This document shows, in pieces, positions 45,935 through 58,076 of a stretch of 64,000 nucleotides of DNA. The notes under the pieces are model-generated. The model made no database searches and was not told where the DNA came from. It saw only the letters and a list, made by a program, of their open reading frames with translations. The stretch covers positions 2,048,501 through 2,112,500 of the forward strand of contig NC_089447.1 in assembly GCF_026210795.1 (NCBI RefSeq). Reading direction: 5' to 3'. A program made the translations under genes and the position numbers. Within the stretch, counting starts at the first letter, position 1. The number at the start of each line of letters is the position of its first letter. Source of the DNA: Rhizophagus irregularis. Its lineage: Eukaryota; Glomeromycota; Glomeromycetes; Glomerales; Glomeraceae.

Positions 45935-48600
45935 ATTTAATTATTTATGAGTGATATCAATGTTTAATGACTTGCAATAAACAACCGTTTTAAGTATCAA
46001 AAAAAAAAAAGTACCAGCACCAAACCCAGTTTGAAGTGACCTTTTTTTTTGTAAATAAGAAAAATAAAGATAAAGGTTCTGGAAAATTCAATTTCTTGAA
46101 CTAAATAGAGAATAATAGAGAATTAACGGATTGAATGAAATTCATCATTTTTTTTAAAGAAAAACAAAAAAAATTAAATAAATCCCTACCTTAAAAAAAA
46201 AATAAAAAAAAATAAGAAAAAAAAATAAAAATTAAAAATAAATAAAATAAAAAGAATTAAGTTCAATCAAAAGATTTATTATTAGTAGAAATATATTATT
46301 TGTTTGTTATTTTTTTATGCAAAAATTCTTTATATTAATAAAGTGTACGAATATTTTTATACAACTATGCAGGATTTATACAGGTTTTTTTTTTTTAAAA
46401 AAAAAAAATTTGTTACTGGACTAAATTGCAGATACCGTATTTATATTTTTTTTTTACTTAAATTCTTGATTTGTGACCTCATTTAATATTTTTTGTGTAA
46501 TTTTAAAAAAAATATTAATGAAGAATATTCTTTATTATACCTATCAGAATCAAATGCATTTTTTTGGTCCAGAAATTTAATGTTTAATTAAATTAAGTAT
46601 TAATTAAAGCCTAAAACGCGTTGTGTCTAGTTTTGTGTTTATGGATTAGTGTTGTTATTAGGCATGTTTGTTTATAGCCAATCAGATTTCTTATATTGAA
46701 TTTGCCGGAAATTTTCCGGAAACAAAGGAAACAAAAAATTTTCGGAGTTAAGTATTTATTAATAGTATTATTATCTTTTTTGTATTAATTATATGTCTCG
46801 ATTTCTAAAAAAAAAAAAAAAAAATCTCAAAATTGTTTATTTTCAAAGCCCTTTAAAGAAATTAACTGGTGTATTTCCAATAATAAAGATTATCTCTTAT
46901 TTTTAAAGGAAAGTCAAATGAAAAAGAAAAATAAGAGATTATCATTTCGTAATACAATTCTAAATTTAATTCTATAATGTATAATGTGATACTAAGTAGA
47001 TGCGAATTTAAGAATTTTTTTTTATTATGTTTGAAGAATTTTTTGTATGAAAATAACATTTCGAGCGCATAATGTGATTATCCAATAAAACCATTGAAAT
47101 CTTGTCAATCTGCCTAGTTATAATTATCACCTTACACAAAATTTATCTGAAAACAAGATAATTGACCTATTTAAGATAATTGTTTGTTTGTTATATCGAA
47201 CTCATTATCACAAATTTTTAAATGTGTGACAAATAAAAAAAAAAATCATCTTAGAATATGATTGGTAATTTCCTTATCAACCCAAGGTATATCTTATTAT
47301 ATAAGTAAAAAAAAATATATTTATACAATAATTAACCTATTTTGTACATATTAAATTTATGACACAAAAGAAGTGTAGTATTTTCGAAGCGACTCTTATT
47401 GTAATACTTGAATTTGGGTTTTAACCGATAAGAATAAAATTAGTAAATTACAATAAACCTAAACATTAAGCCTCCTTAACGTTTAGAGAGAAATTTCTTA
47501 TAAATTACTCGGAAAATATATAACATAAATCCTATTAAATAATCAAGGATATTATTAACGGACTTGCAGTATATCATGTCATATATTTATTGTATCCAAT
47601 CATTATGTAAATCTATTCGTGATCATTAGATAATAAATGGATTAACATGAATTACATAATGTCTCAAATTTCATGTTGAACGATGATCTTATTAATTTTC
47701 ACCAATCAAAGGTAATCCTTTCTATACATATTTCTGTTTCAAGTCATCAAAAAAAAAATTCCGTATATTATTTATGATTTTATCAAAAAAAGAATTTAGT
47801 CGATTCCTATTTAAGCTTAAAAATGCTGATCGGAAATTTAGGTCCGAGCTTTTGATCGATTAATTTATCGATCAATGATTAATGCTTCCTTCGAGAAATT
47901 CTTCGTTCTCTGATAATCAATAACATCACGCGTCTCAGTAATTTTATAATTGTGTTTGTCCGATTATTTCCGTAATTCCCTTATCTTCAGATTTTCTTAT
48001 TTTCCGTAAAAATTCCATGAATCTGTTACATGCTACAATTGCTACATAAGTGCCACTTATTTGAAGTGCAATGAAGCTACTACCATTGCAGTAATTATAT
48101 CTAAACAAATATTGTTGTTATTAAGAAACACTTGTAAAGTAATAGAAAAATATTTTAATATAATTATATAAATTAATTGAAAACAGTAAATCTATTTTTA
48201 ATAAGAAAATTTTATACAATCAATTTAAATTTACACCCTATATAATTTATTTTACATATTTTTTTAAAAAAATAAAAAGCTATTTTGCATTTGATTATTA
48301 TTAGTTATTTGCTAGAATATTTCCCAATATTTTCAATATTCTTTATCATTACTTGCTTATTCTATAAAAATTGATTAATTTTTCTTTTTTTTTTCTAATT
48401 ATTATTATTTACTATAATGACATGACTATATTTTGAATTAACAAATAATTGGATAATTGAACTATTATACTATTTGATTTTAAATTTAAATTGTTTTTTT
48501 TAAAAAAAAAATTTGAAATTTTATTAAAATAATATACTAATATATATATGAATTAGCAAAGTTGTATTCACAAGATAAGTTGGAATATTGTCTTACCTGC
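45935..48600. other. AT-rich intergenic region
   Basis: 2.7 kb without a gene I can support. The first 800 bp should include the RA-PH promoter; a CCAAT box lies at about 46678 (GCCAATCAGA). The rest is AT-rich, with long poly-A at about 46807 and no protein-like frame. Confidence 0.6.
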
Positions 48601-51600
48601 AACACTTAGCATAGGACGAAAACAGATCATGTGAAATCAATCATCCGAAAAAATGTACTCATTGCCATGATAAATGCACTGCCGAAATAATAGGACTGTG
48701 CAAATTCCAAGGTAAATAAAATTTTGGTCATATGAGAATTTTTTTTTTATTATATTAATATTTATATATCATGCCGAATCTCTTAACAAACAATCAGGAT
48801 AGTACAGCTTATAAAGAGCTGGAAGGTGCTTTGCTAAGGCAGAACTACTTTGAACAATGGCATATATTTAGGGGATGGAAGCATGGATGTAAGGTTTGTG
48901 AGGAATGCGATCATCACTCACATCTGTATTGCAAAAGGTGTAAGAAGGTTGTGGAAGGAATTTATAAGCAATGTGAATGTTCTCAGATAACTTGATCAAT
49001 AAAGCAATGGTGCAAATTTACCAGACATTTTATAATTTTTTCGCATGGAGTGGGTTATGGAATCGTGTGAAGCAAAGTGTGCTATTATTTTTTCAAGTTT
49101 TATATAAATCAATGCGCAGTAATATTATAGTAATCGTTATATGTATCACGGGAACAAGTAATTGCGCAAAATAATTTATTCAAACTTTCTCGCACATTCT
49201 CAAAATTATGTATAGCTCCGCATTAAATGACCTAGGATCCGCGTACTCCCTATTTGACTACCTCTACTTTTTTACTGAAAAATTAATGGTTTCGCATTGC
49301 ATCAAAAAATCATTAATTTTGTGTGCTAATTTTTTCATATATAAAAATGTTACTTTTATGTACTAGCCCACAGATCAAATTTTTTTTCTTTTCAAAAAAA
49401 TATTCGGAGATAAGTAATAACATCTATATCTCATAATCGATATTCGAGAAAATAAAACTTATTATTATAATAAAGAGCACATATATCTCAGATGTCCCGC
49501 AGTGTCGATCATTAAGATTTATCGATTAGATCGCTTTATTACTTTGATCAAGTTGAAATTGAGCTGTGGTCCCTCGGCGGTCTGGCCGAGTGGTGTGCCC
49601 TCAATGTTTCATGCGACAAAAAAAGAATTTTAGATGGCATGAAAAAAGGAATACATGATGTACTTAATAAATCTGCCTCAGAATATGCTAAACTGAAGGC
49701 CAATAATATGCTCAAGAATTTGGAGGGAACTATTAATCTTCTTTTAGTGTTAAACTATTGGCACATTTCAGGACTGTTAGTCGGCTGGGTGTTGAACTGT
49801 TAGTTCGCTACAGATCTCATGTGCAAAACAATGCTCTCTCATATGTAAAGATAGTTCTAAAGGTTGATTTACTGTGAAATTTTGTAGACTTGGAAATTGG
49901 ATAAAAACAAGAGCAATTTTTTCGAGTGTTTAGAGAATCTGAAGAAAATAAGAAATGATGAAACACTTCAACTGGCACAAATCAAAAGTGAAGAAACGGC
50001 TGAGATCAAGGTACTGTTTTTTTACTCATCATTTATTATTTGAAATTTATTAACCCTTATTCTGATGCAGTCGAAAAATTTGCAAGAACATACCATCAAA
50101 GTAGTGAAATTCCATAAGAACATCGCTGAAGATCTCACCACTGTTGATCGTAAAAGGAAAGAGAGTCCATTAGATGAAGATGTGGAACAAGAATATGATG
50201 CGAAGACGACGTCAGCTGAGGTCCGATATCTTGCACTTTATCACCGACTTTATAGTTGTAATTAATATATTTTTTTTTATACAGAACTTCAAGAAACGTT
50301 TATTAGATTTTGATTATGATTCTGATAGCTCTATCGACGAAGCCGAAGATTCAGAGGATGAGACTTTCGATCTTAGCAAATTTACATTTGATGGGTGGGT
50401 TGATAAATGTGATAAGAAAAGATGGACTTTAAGCAGTGGCGAAAAAGTCAGGGATTTTTTACTAACATGACACGTAAAGAAATTGAAAAAGTAAACCAAT
50501 TAGAGAAAGTAGACGGAAAGATTCTGAGCATCATAAGGTATATCATATTTGTTAAGATTATTTTTGATATTTATATTTTAACCACTTATATACGTATATC
50601 CAGACTTGGTCTTTCATCAATAATCGATCTGTCATCGGAGTTCGATAAAGGAATGTGTACATGGGTTGGGGAAAATTGGGAAGACCTGAAAATGAAAGTT
50701 TCGAAGAATATAAATTTCGAAGTAAAAAAATTAGAAGGTGACACTTTATCTGATGTCATTAAAATGGAAAAGGTTTGTAAAAGGCGTGTTGATTGTTGTT
50801 GTGCACTGTACCTGTAACATTAAACTATACTCTTAAATATTTAGTTATGTGCCTCATACCATTATTGGGAAGCTCGCGCTTATCTATTAGATAAATTAAA
50901 AGAAAGGCCCATTGATGACAAACATCGACAAGTTTTAAAAATATATTATCATCTGTATATTATCATTGTTTTATATAAATTTTTTCGCTTCTTACGATTA
51001 ATCTCAAAATATTTAACCATCACTAGAATCGATATGCTGTTAGAAAATCCTTGTACTTTTGTTAACAAGGAAGGAGGAAAAAAGAATTTGACAGAAATCG
51101 AATATATTATGAAGGTTTCGGGTCCCATATTAGAAATAATTTTTTCAAATGATCATGATTTAGTATCTTAAATGGTAAGTATTTTCGTAAATATTATTTT
51201 CTATTAGTTTCTAATTTAATTTTGCATATTCGTAGGGGTGAGACAGTTTCTAAATCAACTTTAAATCGAAAGATAGATTTGAGGGTATTGACTGCCAAAG
51301 ACGATATAGAGTTATCACATTCAGAATTTGCACGTAAAGCAACACCAGTAAAAATAATCAAAGATCGCAGTAAGTGTCTGAGAACTAATAAGTGCATATT
51401 GGATACTTATCTTTTGCGTAATCTTCCTGAGGAAGCTGTCGAAGATTTCATTTTTTATGGAATACAATCAGCCGGTAAGACAGCTAGATAACTTTTAAAA
51501 CAACAATTATTAATGATGATTATGACTTATAACATTTATTATTGCGTTAGGTTTAGAAGGGCAACTCTTCGCTATTGATTTAGTTGATGATGGGTTGTAC

Positions 51601-51972
51601 TTTAATTTGGATGGTCCAACGTATAGATTTCCTGCACAACTATGCGACATTAATACGTTAAGAAATACACTCGAAGTTTTATATTTTTTTAAGGTGAGAA
51701 AACTAAATTTTGAATTTCTATACTTTCAGCAATATTAAATGCTTATAAAGACTTATTTGACAATAGGATAATGCAATCAACAAAGCCAAGTATTTGTCTT
51801 GTGATGACGGTAATAGTATTGCGAAAATACTTCATTCAAGAGCAATAACCACAAAATCTAAACATCACAAGATTAACTATATTAAGAAGACATATTTTAC
51901 GCCAAAAAAAGCTATATCCAGTGAAATCAAGGCTCTGTGTTCACGAGAATGCACATTACGTGGAGAAAAATA
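48600..51972 (+). pseudogene. Broken member of a lineage-expanded family: Cys/His motifs, coiled region, PD-(D/E)XK-like end
   Basis: Protein-like exons run left to right. About 48632-48711 has HPKKCTHCHDKC. 48801-48995 has EQWHIFRGWKHGCKVCEECD and HHSHLYCKRCKKVVEG, a probable zinc-binding region. 49595-49760, 49890-50010, 50071-50220 and 50284-50455 are helical and acidic. 50467-50540, 50606-50773 and 50844-51175 follow, then 51236-51475, 51551-51694 and 51766-51972. The 51.0-51.5 kb part (GPILEIIFSNDHDLVS, then GETVSKSTLNRKIDLRVLTA and ELSHSEFARK) looks like a PD-(D/E)XK nuclease-type core by pattern, which is only an inference. The reading is broken near 50458 (one base missing in a T run) and at 51171 (TAA, two bases short). 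I recall similar proteins as an expanded Rhizophagus family of unknown function. Confidence 0.5.
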
Positions 51973-52390
51973 ATGTTCATTTATCGATAGTGGATTTCAG
52001 CCAAAGGCCATATAATATATTTTTTCCTAACTTTTGCTGTTCGATATAATTTGTCATATAAATTAATGTCAATCCATTTGTAACGTGCTCATGAAACATA
52101 CACAGATTGATATATACTTTTTCTTCACAAAAAATGAATTATGAATACTGAATCAAATCTGATATCTCAAACCGGTATAAAAATTTTTCTTGGCAAAAAA
52201 CCGTGAACAATGTTCATGATCAGCCAGTATAACCTACTTATTTATCTTGGCATTTTTATGAGACCGTGCGTTTATTATCCAATTAATGCAAATACTCTTT
52301 AATAAAACACTTCTTGAATCAATCCATCAAATCGGTTAGACAATCATGTGTATGATTCACCCCGAAATCTTTGATTAAGGTGGTGATTTC

Positions 52391-52970
52391 ATGAAATTCC
52401 AATTTTTTGTGCAATGTATAAATAAATATATAATCGCATTTAATAAGGTGTATTCTGACTTACTAGCTAAATTACCAACTTCCCTAATAAATGAGGCATG
52501 GATACGTCTCACATTATGGAAGCGTAATCCATTATCTGAGATAAAGGCTAGTGAAATTAATCCAATTGTAGAGACATTTTTAAAACATGAAGCTAATAGA
52601 TATCAGAAAAGATTAATGTGTCAGAGATGAACTCAAAGTTGGCCAGAGTGCCTGACATCATTACCATTCAAAGAAATACCAACTATATATTTACAGATAA
52701 TGGGTCCTAAACTGATAAAATTGCCTGTGGTCATGAAGAAGAGAATAATTGACAGGTTATGAATGAGCTTAAAGTGTTCCACCAGCACCTCCTTAATTAT
52801 AATAAAAGAACTTTTGAAAAATTCATGTAAGTCATTGTAAGACATAGAAAAAGAATATAGAGAGCGGATTAGTATGATTAAGAAATTGCGATTGAAAATG
52901 AGGATCTGAAGATGCAGTTGCAGGAGGTGGAAAAAAAAGCTGGAATCTATAAAGTCAGATCCTACTCATT
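52391..52970 (+). pseudogene. Degenerate coding fragment, possibly element-derived
   Basis: A 79-codon frame (52391-52630) includes LPTSLINEAWIRLTLWKRNP and FLKHEANRYQKRL. It is followed in other frames by shorter protein-like pieces up to about 52960 (for example KLARVPDIITIQRNTNYIF). Frameshifts and stops are frequent. No family is recognised; proximity to the packaging-ATPase fossil suggests they may have come from one element, but that is a guess. Confidence 0.3.
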
Positions 52971-53149
52971 AGTTGGGACACTTTTTTCCAAAACTTGGTC
53001 CCATTCTAGCTATATCCTGTGTGGATACTTGTGAAGTACAGTTAAATCAAAAATAATGAATTTTTGCTCACATAATGCCTTGTCAATAATCTTAACTATA
53101 CTATGCCAGTTATTAGCATATTGATGTACAATTCTGCTCAGCTTATCTG

Positions 53150-53745
53150 TAGTGCAGGACTTCACTGTTAAATAGGCAGATATGTGTGAGATTTTTTCAT
53201 ATTATCTTCAAACAGTCAAAATAACTCTGTGATACATATATCGAACTAATATTATAATGGTACCCTTTGATGAAATAAGAAATAATTTTCTCTTGAATTT
53301 TCTTTGGATTAGCATATATATCTTTGAATATAGCTACTGTATTCCTGTTCAGAGAAAATGAATCTATCTTAGGGATTTATCAGGCTTTAAAGTTCAAAAT
53401 GAAATATTTTCATGATATAGTTTTGGACTATTAGCAATTATTTGATAAGCCGATTTGAGATACAAATATTTCAACTCCTTGAGTTGGTAGCCGATTAATA
53501 GCAAATCATCATTTTTGATATAGCATGTCCTTTTCTTCTTCCCATTAAATATTCAATAAAGCTTATTTTTAAGCATAAAATTAAGAATCCCATTAGTTTT
53601 TCCCAAATTGGTATATCCACAAATTAGTAAAGTAAAAGGCCATTAAGGAATACTGGAATTGGCATTGTATTTTGAGCATCTTTAATCTTGTTAATATGGT
53701 ATACAAGCCTATTAACTGGTTCAAGTTTTTATTTTATACTAAGCT
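53150..53745 (-). pseudogene. Fossil A32-like packaging ATPase gene
   Basis: The minus strand from about 53705 to 53155 encodes, across one frameshift and several stops, the order expected for a viral/Polinton-type DNA-packaging NTPase of the FtsK-HerA superfamily. There is a Walker A-like loop of the form G-x-T-x-x-G-K-T-N at about 53606-53580, a Walker B-like strand at about 53335-53310, and a downstream Y-x-x-N-I-S-x-I-Y-V-S-Q sensor-type segment at about 53265-53225. The copy is dead. It may derive from an endogenised large DNA virus of fungi/protists or a Maverick/Polinton-like transposon; this fragment cannot decide. It lies in a stretch with other decayed genes. Confidence 0.55.
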
Positions 53746-53964
53746 AACTATTAATAATGATATACTAAAATTACTAGACTGATAAATCAGTCCTTCTCTT
53801 TTTAGTATTCCTTCGCTTTATTCAAGAACTCTTTCTCAATTAGCATATATCTAATAAACAAATATAAATCCACAGTATAGGGCACTTCAATAAGGCATAT
53901 ATCTTAGTTCTTGCATATATCCCACTTTACTTTACTTTATTATATATAAAATTATGTTATTATT

Positions 53965-54180
53965 TTATTAGTAAAATGATTGTCAGTAAAATGTACCTGT
54001 TAGTAAAATAATTGTTAATAATATAACTATTAGTAAAATATATTTGTCAGTAAAGTGAATATCAGTAAAATGATTGTTGGTAAAATAATTATCAGTAATA
54101 TAATTGCCAGTAAAATGTACCTATTAGTAAAATGAGTGTTAGTAAAATTATTGTTGGTAAAATGATTGTTAGTAATATAA
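53965..54180. repeat. Degenerate short tandem repeat
   Basis: About 12-15 imperfect units of the form (T/C)AGTAAAATGATTGT, each 13-20 bp, run through 54180. Differences among copies indicate an old array. There is no coding capacity. Confidence 0.75.
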
Positions 54181-55600
54181 ACCAGACCCTCTTAAAGTAA
54201 CTTAAAAATTAAATGAAATCAATGAATATATTTAATAAAACTATTAAATAATTATAATATATATATTTTACCTTTATATCAAAAATAGTTGTATAAAGTT
54301 TCTTTAAATAATATTGAGTTTTAAATAGATTTTTATTAAAATTGATAAAATTTTAAACAAACTTCTTAATACTATCTCTAAACATACAATTATATAGTAT
54401 ATTTGACAATTTATTTATAATAATCAATTTGATATGAGATATTAATTTAATTTTTTAAATTCTAATTTCTATTTACTAAGTTGAGTTTCTTTTAAATCAT
54501 AAGCTGTGATTACCTTTAATATTAATATATCAAGTGTATAACTTTAAATATCTGATTATAGATAATAGTTTTGTTTTAGAAAATTTATTCTGGTTGAATT
54601 AATTAAATTTTTTTTTGATATAATAAATGAATTTTATTTAGTAGGATTTTGAGTATTAATCTTTTAATTTTACAGCTTATCTTTAATTTGATCTATTTAA
54701 TGTACACACTATAAATTAGTCAATAATGTGAAATTCAGTTAATAAAAGTATTATACATACATTAAAAAAAAAAAGAATTATCAAAATCAGATTATAATTG
54801 GTTTTGTTAATTGCTATTATAAGATATTTAAAATTAAGAAAAAAGTTAATAATATATTATGTTAAAATTAACTCTAGTATATAATATTAATAAGGTGCTG
54901 GAAGTCTATATTTAATAATAAAATTGGGTACTTAACACTTTAAAAAAATAGAATTTTAAAGAAATAAACTGGTAATTTATTCTTTAAGATAAATACCATT
55001 AATATAAAAAGTTGTTAGTATTTGAATTTTGGTAATTCCTATATGATTAGCCTAAATTTGAAACAAAAAAGTCTGTGAATGGGCAAAAATCTACATAATT
55101 CAGATTGATATTTATTTATTGAATACCATTCCAAGACTAAAAATATTGAATTTTCTCTCTCAATATTTAAATTCGGCTTTTTAGATGAGTATAATATGAC
55201 CTCCATTGTATATAAGGTATGGTGCTAAAAATTGGTATATATGGTTAGTATGGTACTTACTTTCATATTAAAATTCTATACAGTATAGCTGATATTTGAC
55301 CATACCATACTCATTATCATTGTACCGCTTTTTATTGGCTCAGCTTTATGAAAAAATGGCCGGCAAAACTGTCCCGATTTTCAGTTTTTTACTGGCTAAT
55401 TTCCTTTTTTTTTATACATTTTCATTTTCTATTTACTACCCAAAAGATGAATTTCACTTTATTTAAATAAATTTTACCTTAATAAAAAGAAAATACCATA
55501 AATAAATATATGTGTAAAATATGCATAATATATATCATTTTTTTTTTTTTTAGCATAAGTTTTAAATTATCGAACCAAAACGCTGAAATTATTAGACTAA
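54181..55600. other. AT-rich intergenic DNA
   Basis: About 1.4 kb with no gene. A segment at 55210-55330 has GGTATGGTGCTAAAAA and ACCATACCATACTCAT in opposite orientation, a possible old inverted-repeat element. Confidence 0.55.
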
Positions 55601-57122
55601 TTAAGCCCAGTAACCTATTAACATATAATTTTAATTTATTAATAAAAAAATCATAATACTAATCGTTAAGATATTTTACTTTTACTTACCGATCAAAGCC
55701 ATGATTCCTGCTCCTAGAAGGAGGAAAATGAATGCTGAAGTTTGATAAATTGTAGGTTTCTCTCGGAATTTTGAATCGTAAATGAAATCGTTAGCGATCA
55801 ATTCAACTAAGGCTGCGTAAAGTAAGATGCCAGCAGAGATAGAATCAAGAACTCCTTGAACAATTAGCGCAGTTGCTGAATTAGGATCATATGTTTCGCG
55901 TACACCTAAGCCAATAGCGATTCCAAATGGAGTTGTTGTACCATAGGCGAGGGACATCAACCATGGTTTGATACTACCTTTTGGAAATTTAAGATCAGCG
56001 ATTCTAGATCCAAGTCCAAGTCCTTCGAACATCTTATGATAAATATTCAATTTCAAGAAAAAATTAATCATTGTCGTTTTAGTATGATACACATTGTGAG
56101 AAAAGATACTATACCTGATGGAAAACCAAAGCGACAAGAAGTGAAATAAAATCTGAACCGGTCGCAACAGATAAAGCCAATCCAATAATAATTGAGTGAA
56201 AACAAATACCAAATTCTAAAACAATGATTCCAATAGTTTGAGATTTACTCGTTAACAAGACCAAAGTTCCATGAGCATGAGCATGAGAATGATGAGAATG
56301 GAGATTTTTATTCTCATCGGAAGTAGATTCGTCTGAATTAGTAGCGGTTGAATCAAGTTCATTCTTATGTGTTGGTAAGGTTTGTTCGATATTGTGAGTG
56401 AAATTTATAGCAATATATTCAATAAAGAAGATAAATGTTGCTGCCATCATTGCGATAGCTCCGGGCCATGCTGAATAATTATGCCAGATTTCAGGCAAAC
56501 ATTTGTTGGATAACATTTCAAATGACGATGGTAGCATCTGAAAGAAAAATATATATATATATGTATATATAATTAATAACATTTATTTGCGGAATTCTAT
56601 TTTATTTAAAAAACTTTCTCACATGAATAAAAGCAGTGGCCACAATAACCCCGGTACCAAAGTGTTTACAAACTGTATAACAAATAGAGAAAATCAAGTT
56701 CAATAACTGTTAAAATGCAAAATTTAAAAAATTTAAAACCACTCCTTTTTATATATATATATATATAAACATACAGAAAAATATATAAGAAGGAACTTTG
56801 AACTTTGGAAATTTCTTTGACATAACAGGAAGGAATGATCCTATTAAAAGGTTAAAAAAAATAAATAATATTTTATTAGACGAATCACGCAATATAATTA
56901 AAAGAAAAAAAATAATTTACCTAATGAACTTGTAGTAAGGACGATAAATAAAGCGCCAATATGGAGCCCTAAATTGTAAGTTCTTGCATCAAATTCACTA
57001 CCAGAACTACATTCTCCCGTCGTTATAGCACCTGCTTCTCCTGTACTTTCTGTATGCGCATCGGCAACAGCGAAAGTCGGTAATAAAAAGACCAAAAGAT
57101 TGCATATAAATAACTTGGACAT
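55601..57122 (-). CDS. ZIP-family zinc transporter, Zrt1/Zrt2 type (365 aa)
   Basis: Six exons sum exactly to 366 codons: 57122-56921, 56840-56775, 56672-56623, 56537-56115, 56032-55690 and 55614-55601. An N-terminal signal-like segment (MSKLFICNLLVFLLPTFAVA) is followed by membrane segments with SFLPVMSKKFPKFKVPSYIF and KHFGTGVIVATAFIHMLPSS. A variable loop carries the His cluster HSHHSHAHAHG. The metal-site helices have GICFHSIIIGLALSV and VFHQMFEGLGLGSR. The last exon is 14 nt; it turns a frame that would stop after ALIGK into ALIGYWA, the usual family ending. ZIP proteins import Zn2+ (or Fe2+) into the cytosol, here probably at the plasma membrane. Four Zap1-like palindromes lie 470-541 bp upstream of the ATG. 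Confidence 0.95.
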
Positions 57123-57591
57123 GTTGTTTTTAATGTAGAAAATCATAATTGTATAAAGAATCTTAGAGGAAATCGTAAAAAAACTAATAAAAAAAATAAC
57201 ATAAAAAAATAAATCAATAAAACAGCATAGAGCCCAAAGGACAAGAGAGGTAATTGTCGTTCTTTTGTAAAAAATTTTAAATATGGTGAAAGGAGGAATA
57301 ACCTGCAAGGTACTTCTACGATCAAAAAATTTAACTAATAAGGTACGCAATTTTTTGGATAATTGAAATTCCATTATGCATGGATCGGCAGTTTATATTT
57401 ATAAACTGTAGTCGGACTAACTCGATTTATTACAACTCTTATAAGAGGAGCTCCCAACAATATTTGGGGATGAACAAATTGTCATAAATAACAGTACTTA
57501 TTATTGTAGAATAAAGCTTTTCAAACGATACATAATGAATTCAGATCAAGATTTAACCGGATTTAAATAATTGTACGATGTAATGTGCATA

Positions 57592-57663
57592 ACCTTTCGG
57601 GTACTTTAAACCCGAAAGGTACTCATTTTAACCCGAAAGGTACTCATTTTAAACCCGAAAGGT
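57592..57663. promoter_or_regulatory. Four-copy 11-bp palindrome array resembling zinc-responsive elements
   Basis: ACCTTTCGGGT (57592-57602) and three copies in the other orientation, ACCCGAAAGGT (57610-57620, 57631-57641, 57653-57663), have centres 18, 21 and 22 bp apart. The yeast Zap1 site is ACCYTNARGGT; these match 10 of 11 positions. They lie between the ZIP gene (-) and the small gene at 58077 (+). Zinc regulation is inferred. Confidence 0.6.
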
Positions 57664-58076
57664 ACTCCTTTTTTGCGTTACCTTTAGATTAAATTTAAAA
57701 TAAAACGGAAATGAGCAAAATTTTTCCGTTTGAAAAATGTTCTCGTATAACTTGTCCATATAAATTAAGTTTATTTAAATATTATTTAGCGGAACACACT
57801 TTTTAAAGTTCAATCATAGTTGATAATCTTTACAATCTTTAATTACACAAGATGCAATTAATTAGTACCTGCTCATGATGATTTATTTCGAAAAAAATAA
57901 TTTTACTGCATAAAAATAACGAGATTCGTTTTAGAGAAATTTTCTTTTTAATTTTTAATGTATGACTATGACCAAAAAATTTGATAAAGAACAAACCTTT
58001 TTCCTTTTCCCGATACGCCTTATTCTTGTATAACATAACTTTATTTGATGAATAAAATGAATACAATTTTAAATTC

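Noticed and set aside
49576-49594. GGCGGTCTGGCCGAGTGGT looks like the 5' end and A box of a serine or leucine tRNA
   Set aside because: The following bases do not form D, anticodon or T arms and there is no B box within 100 bases. It lies at the edge of an exon-like stretch, so it is at most a tRNA fragment.
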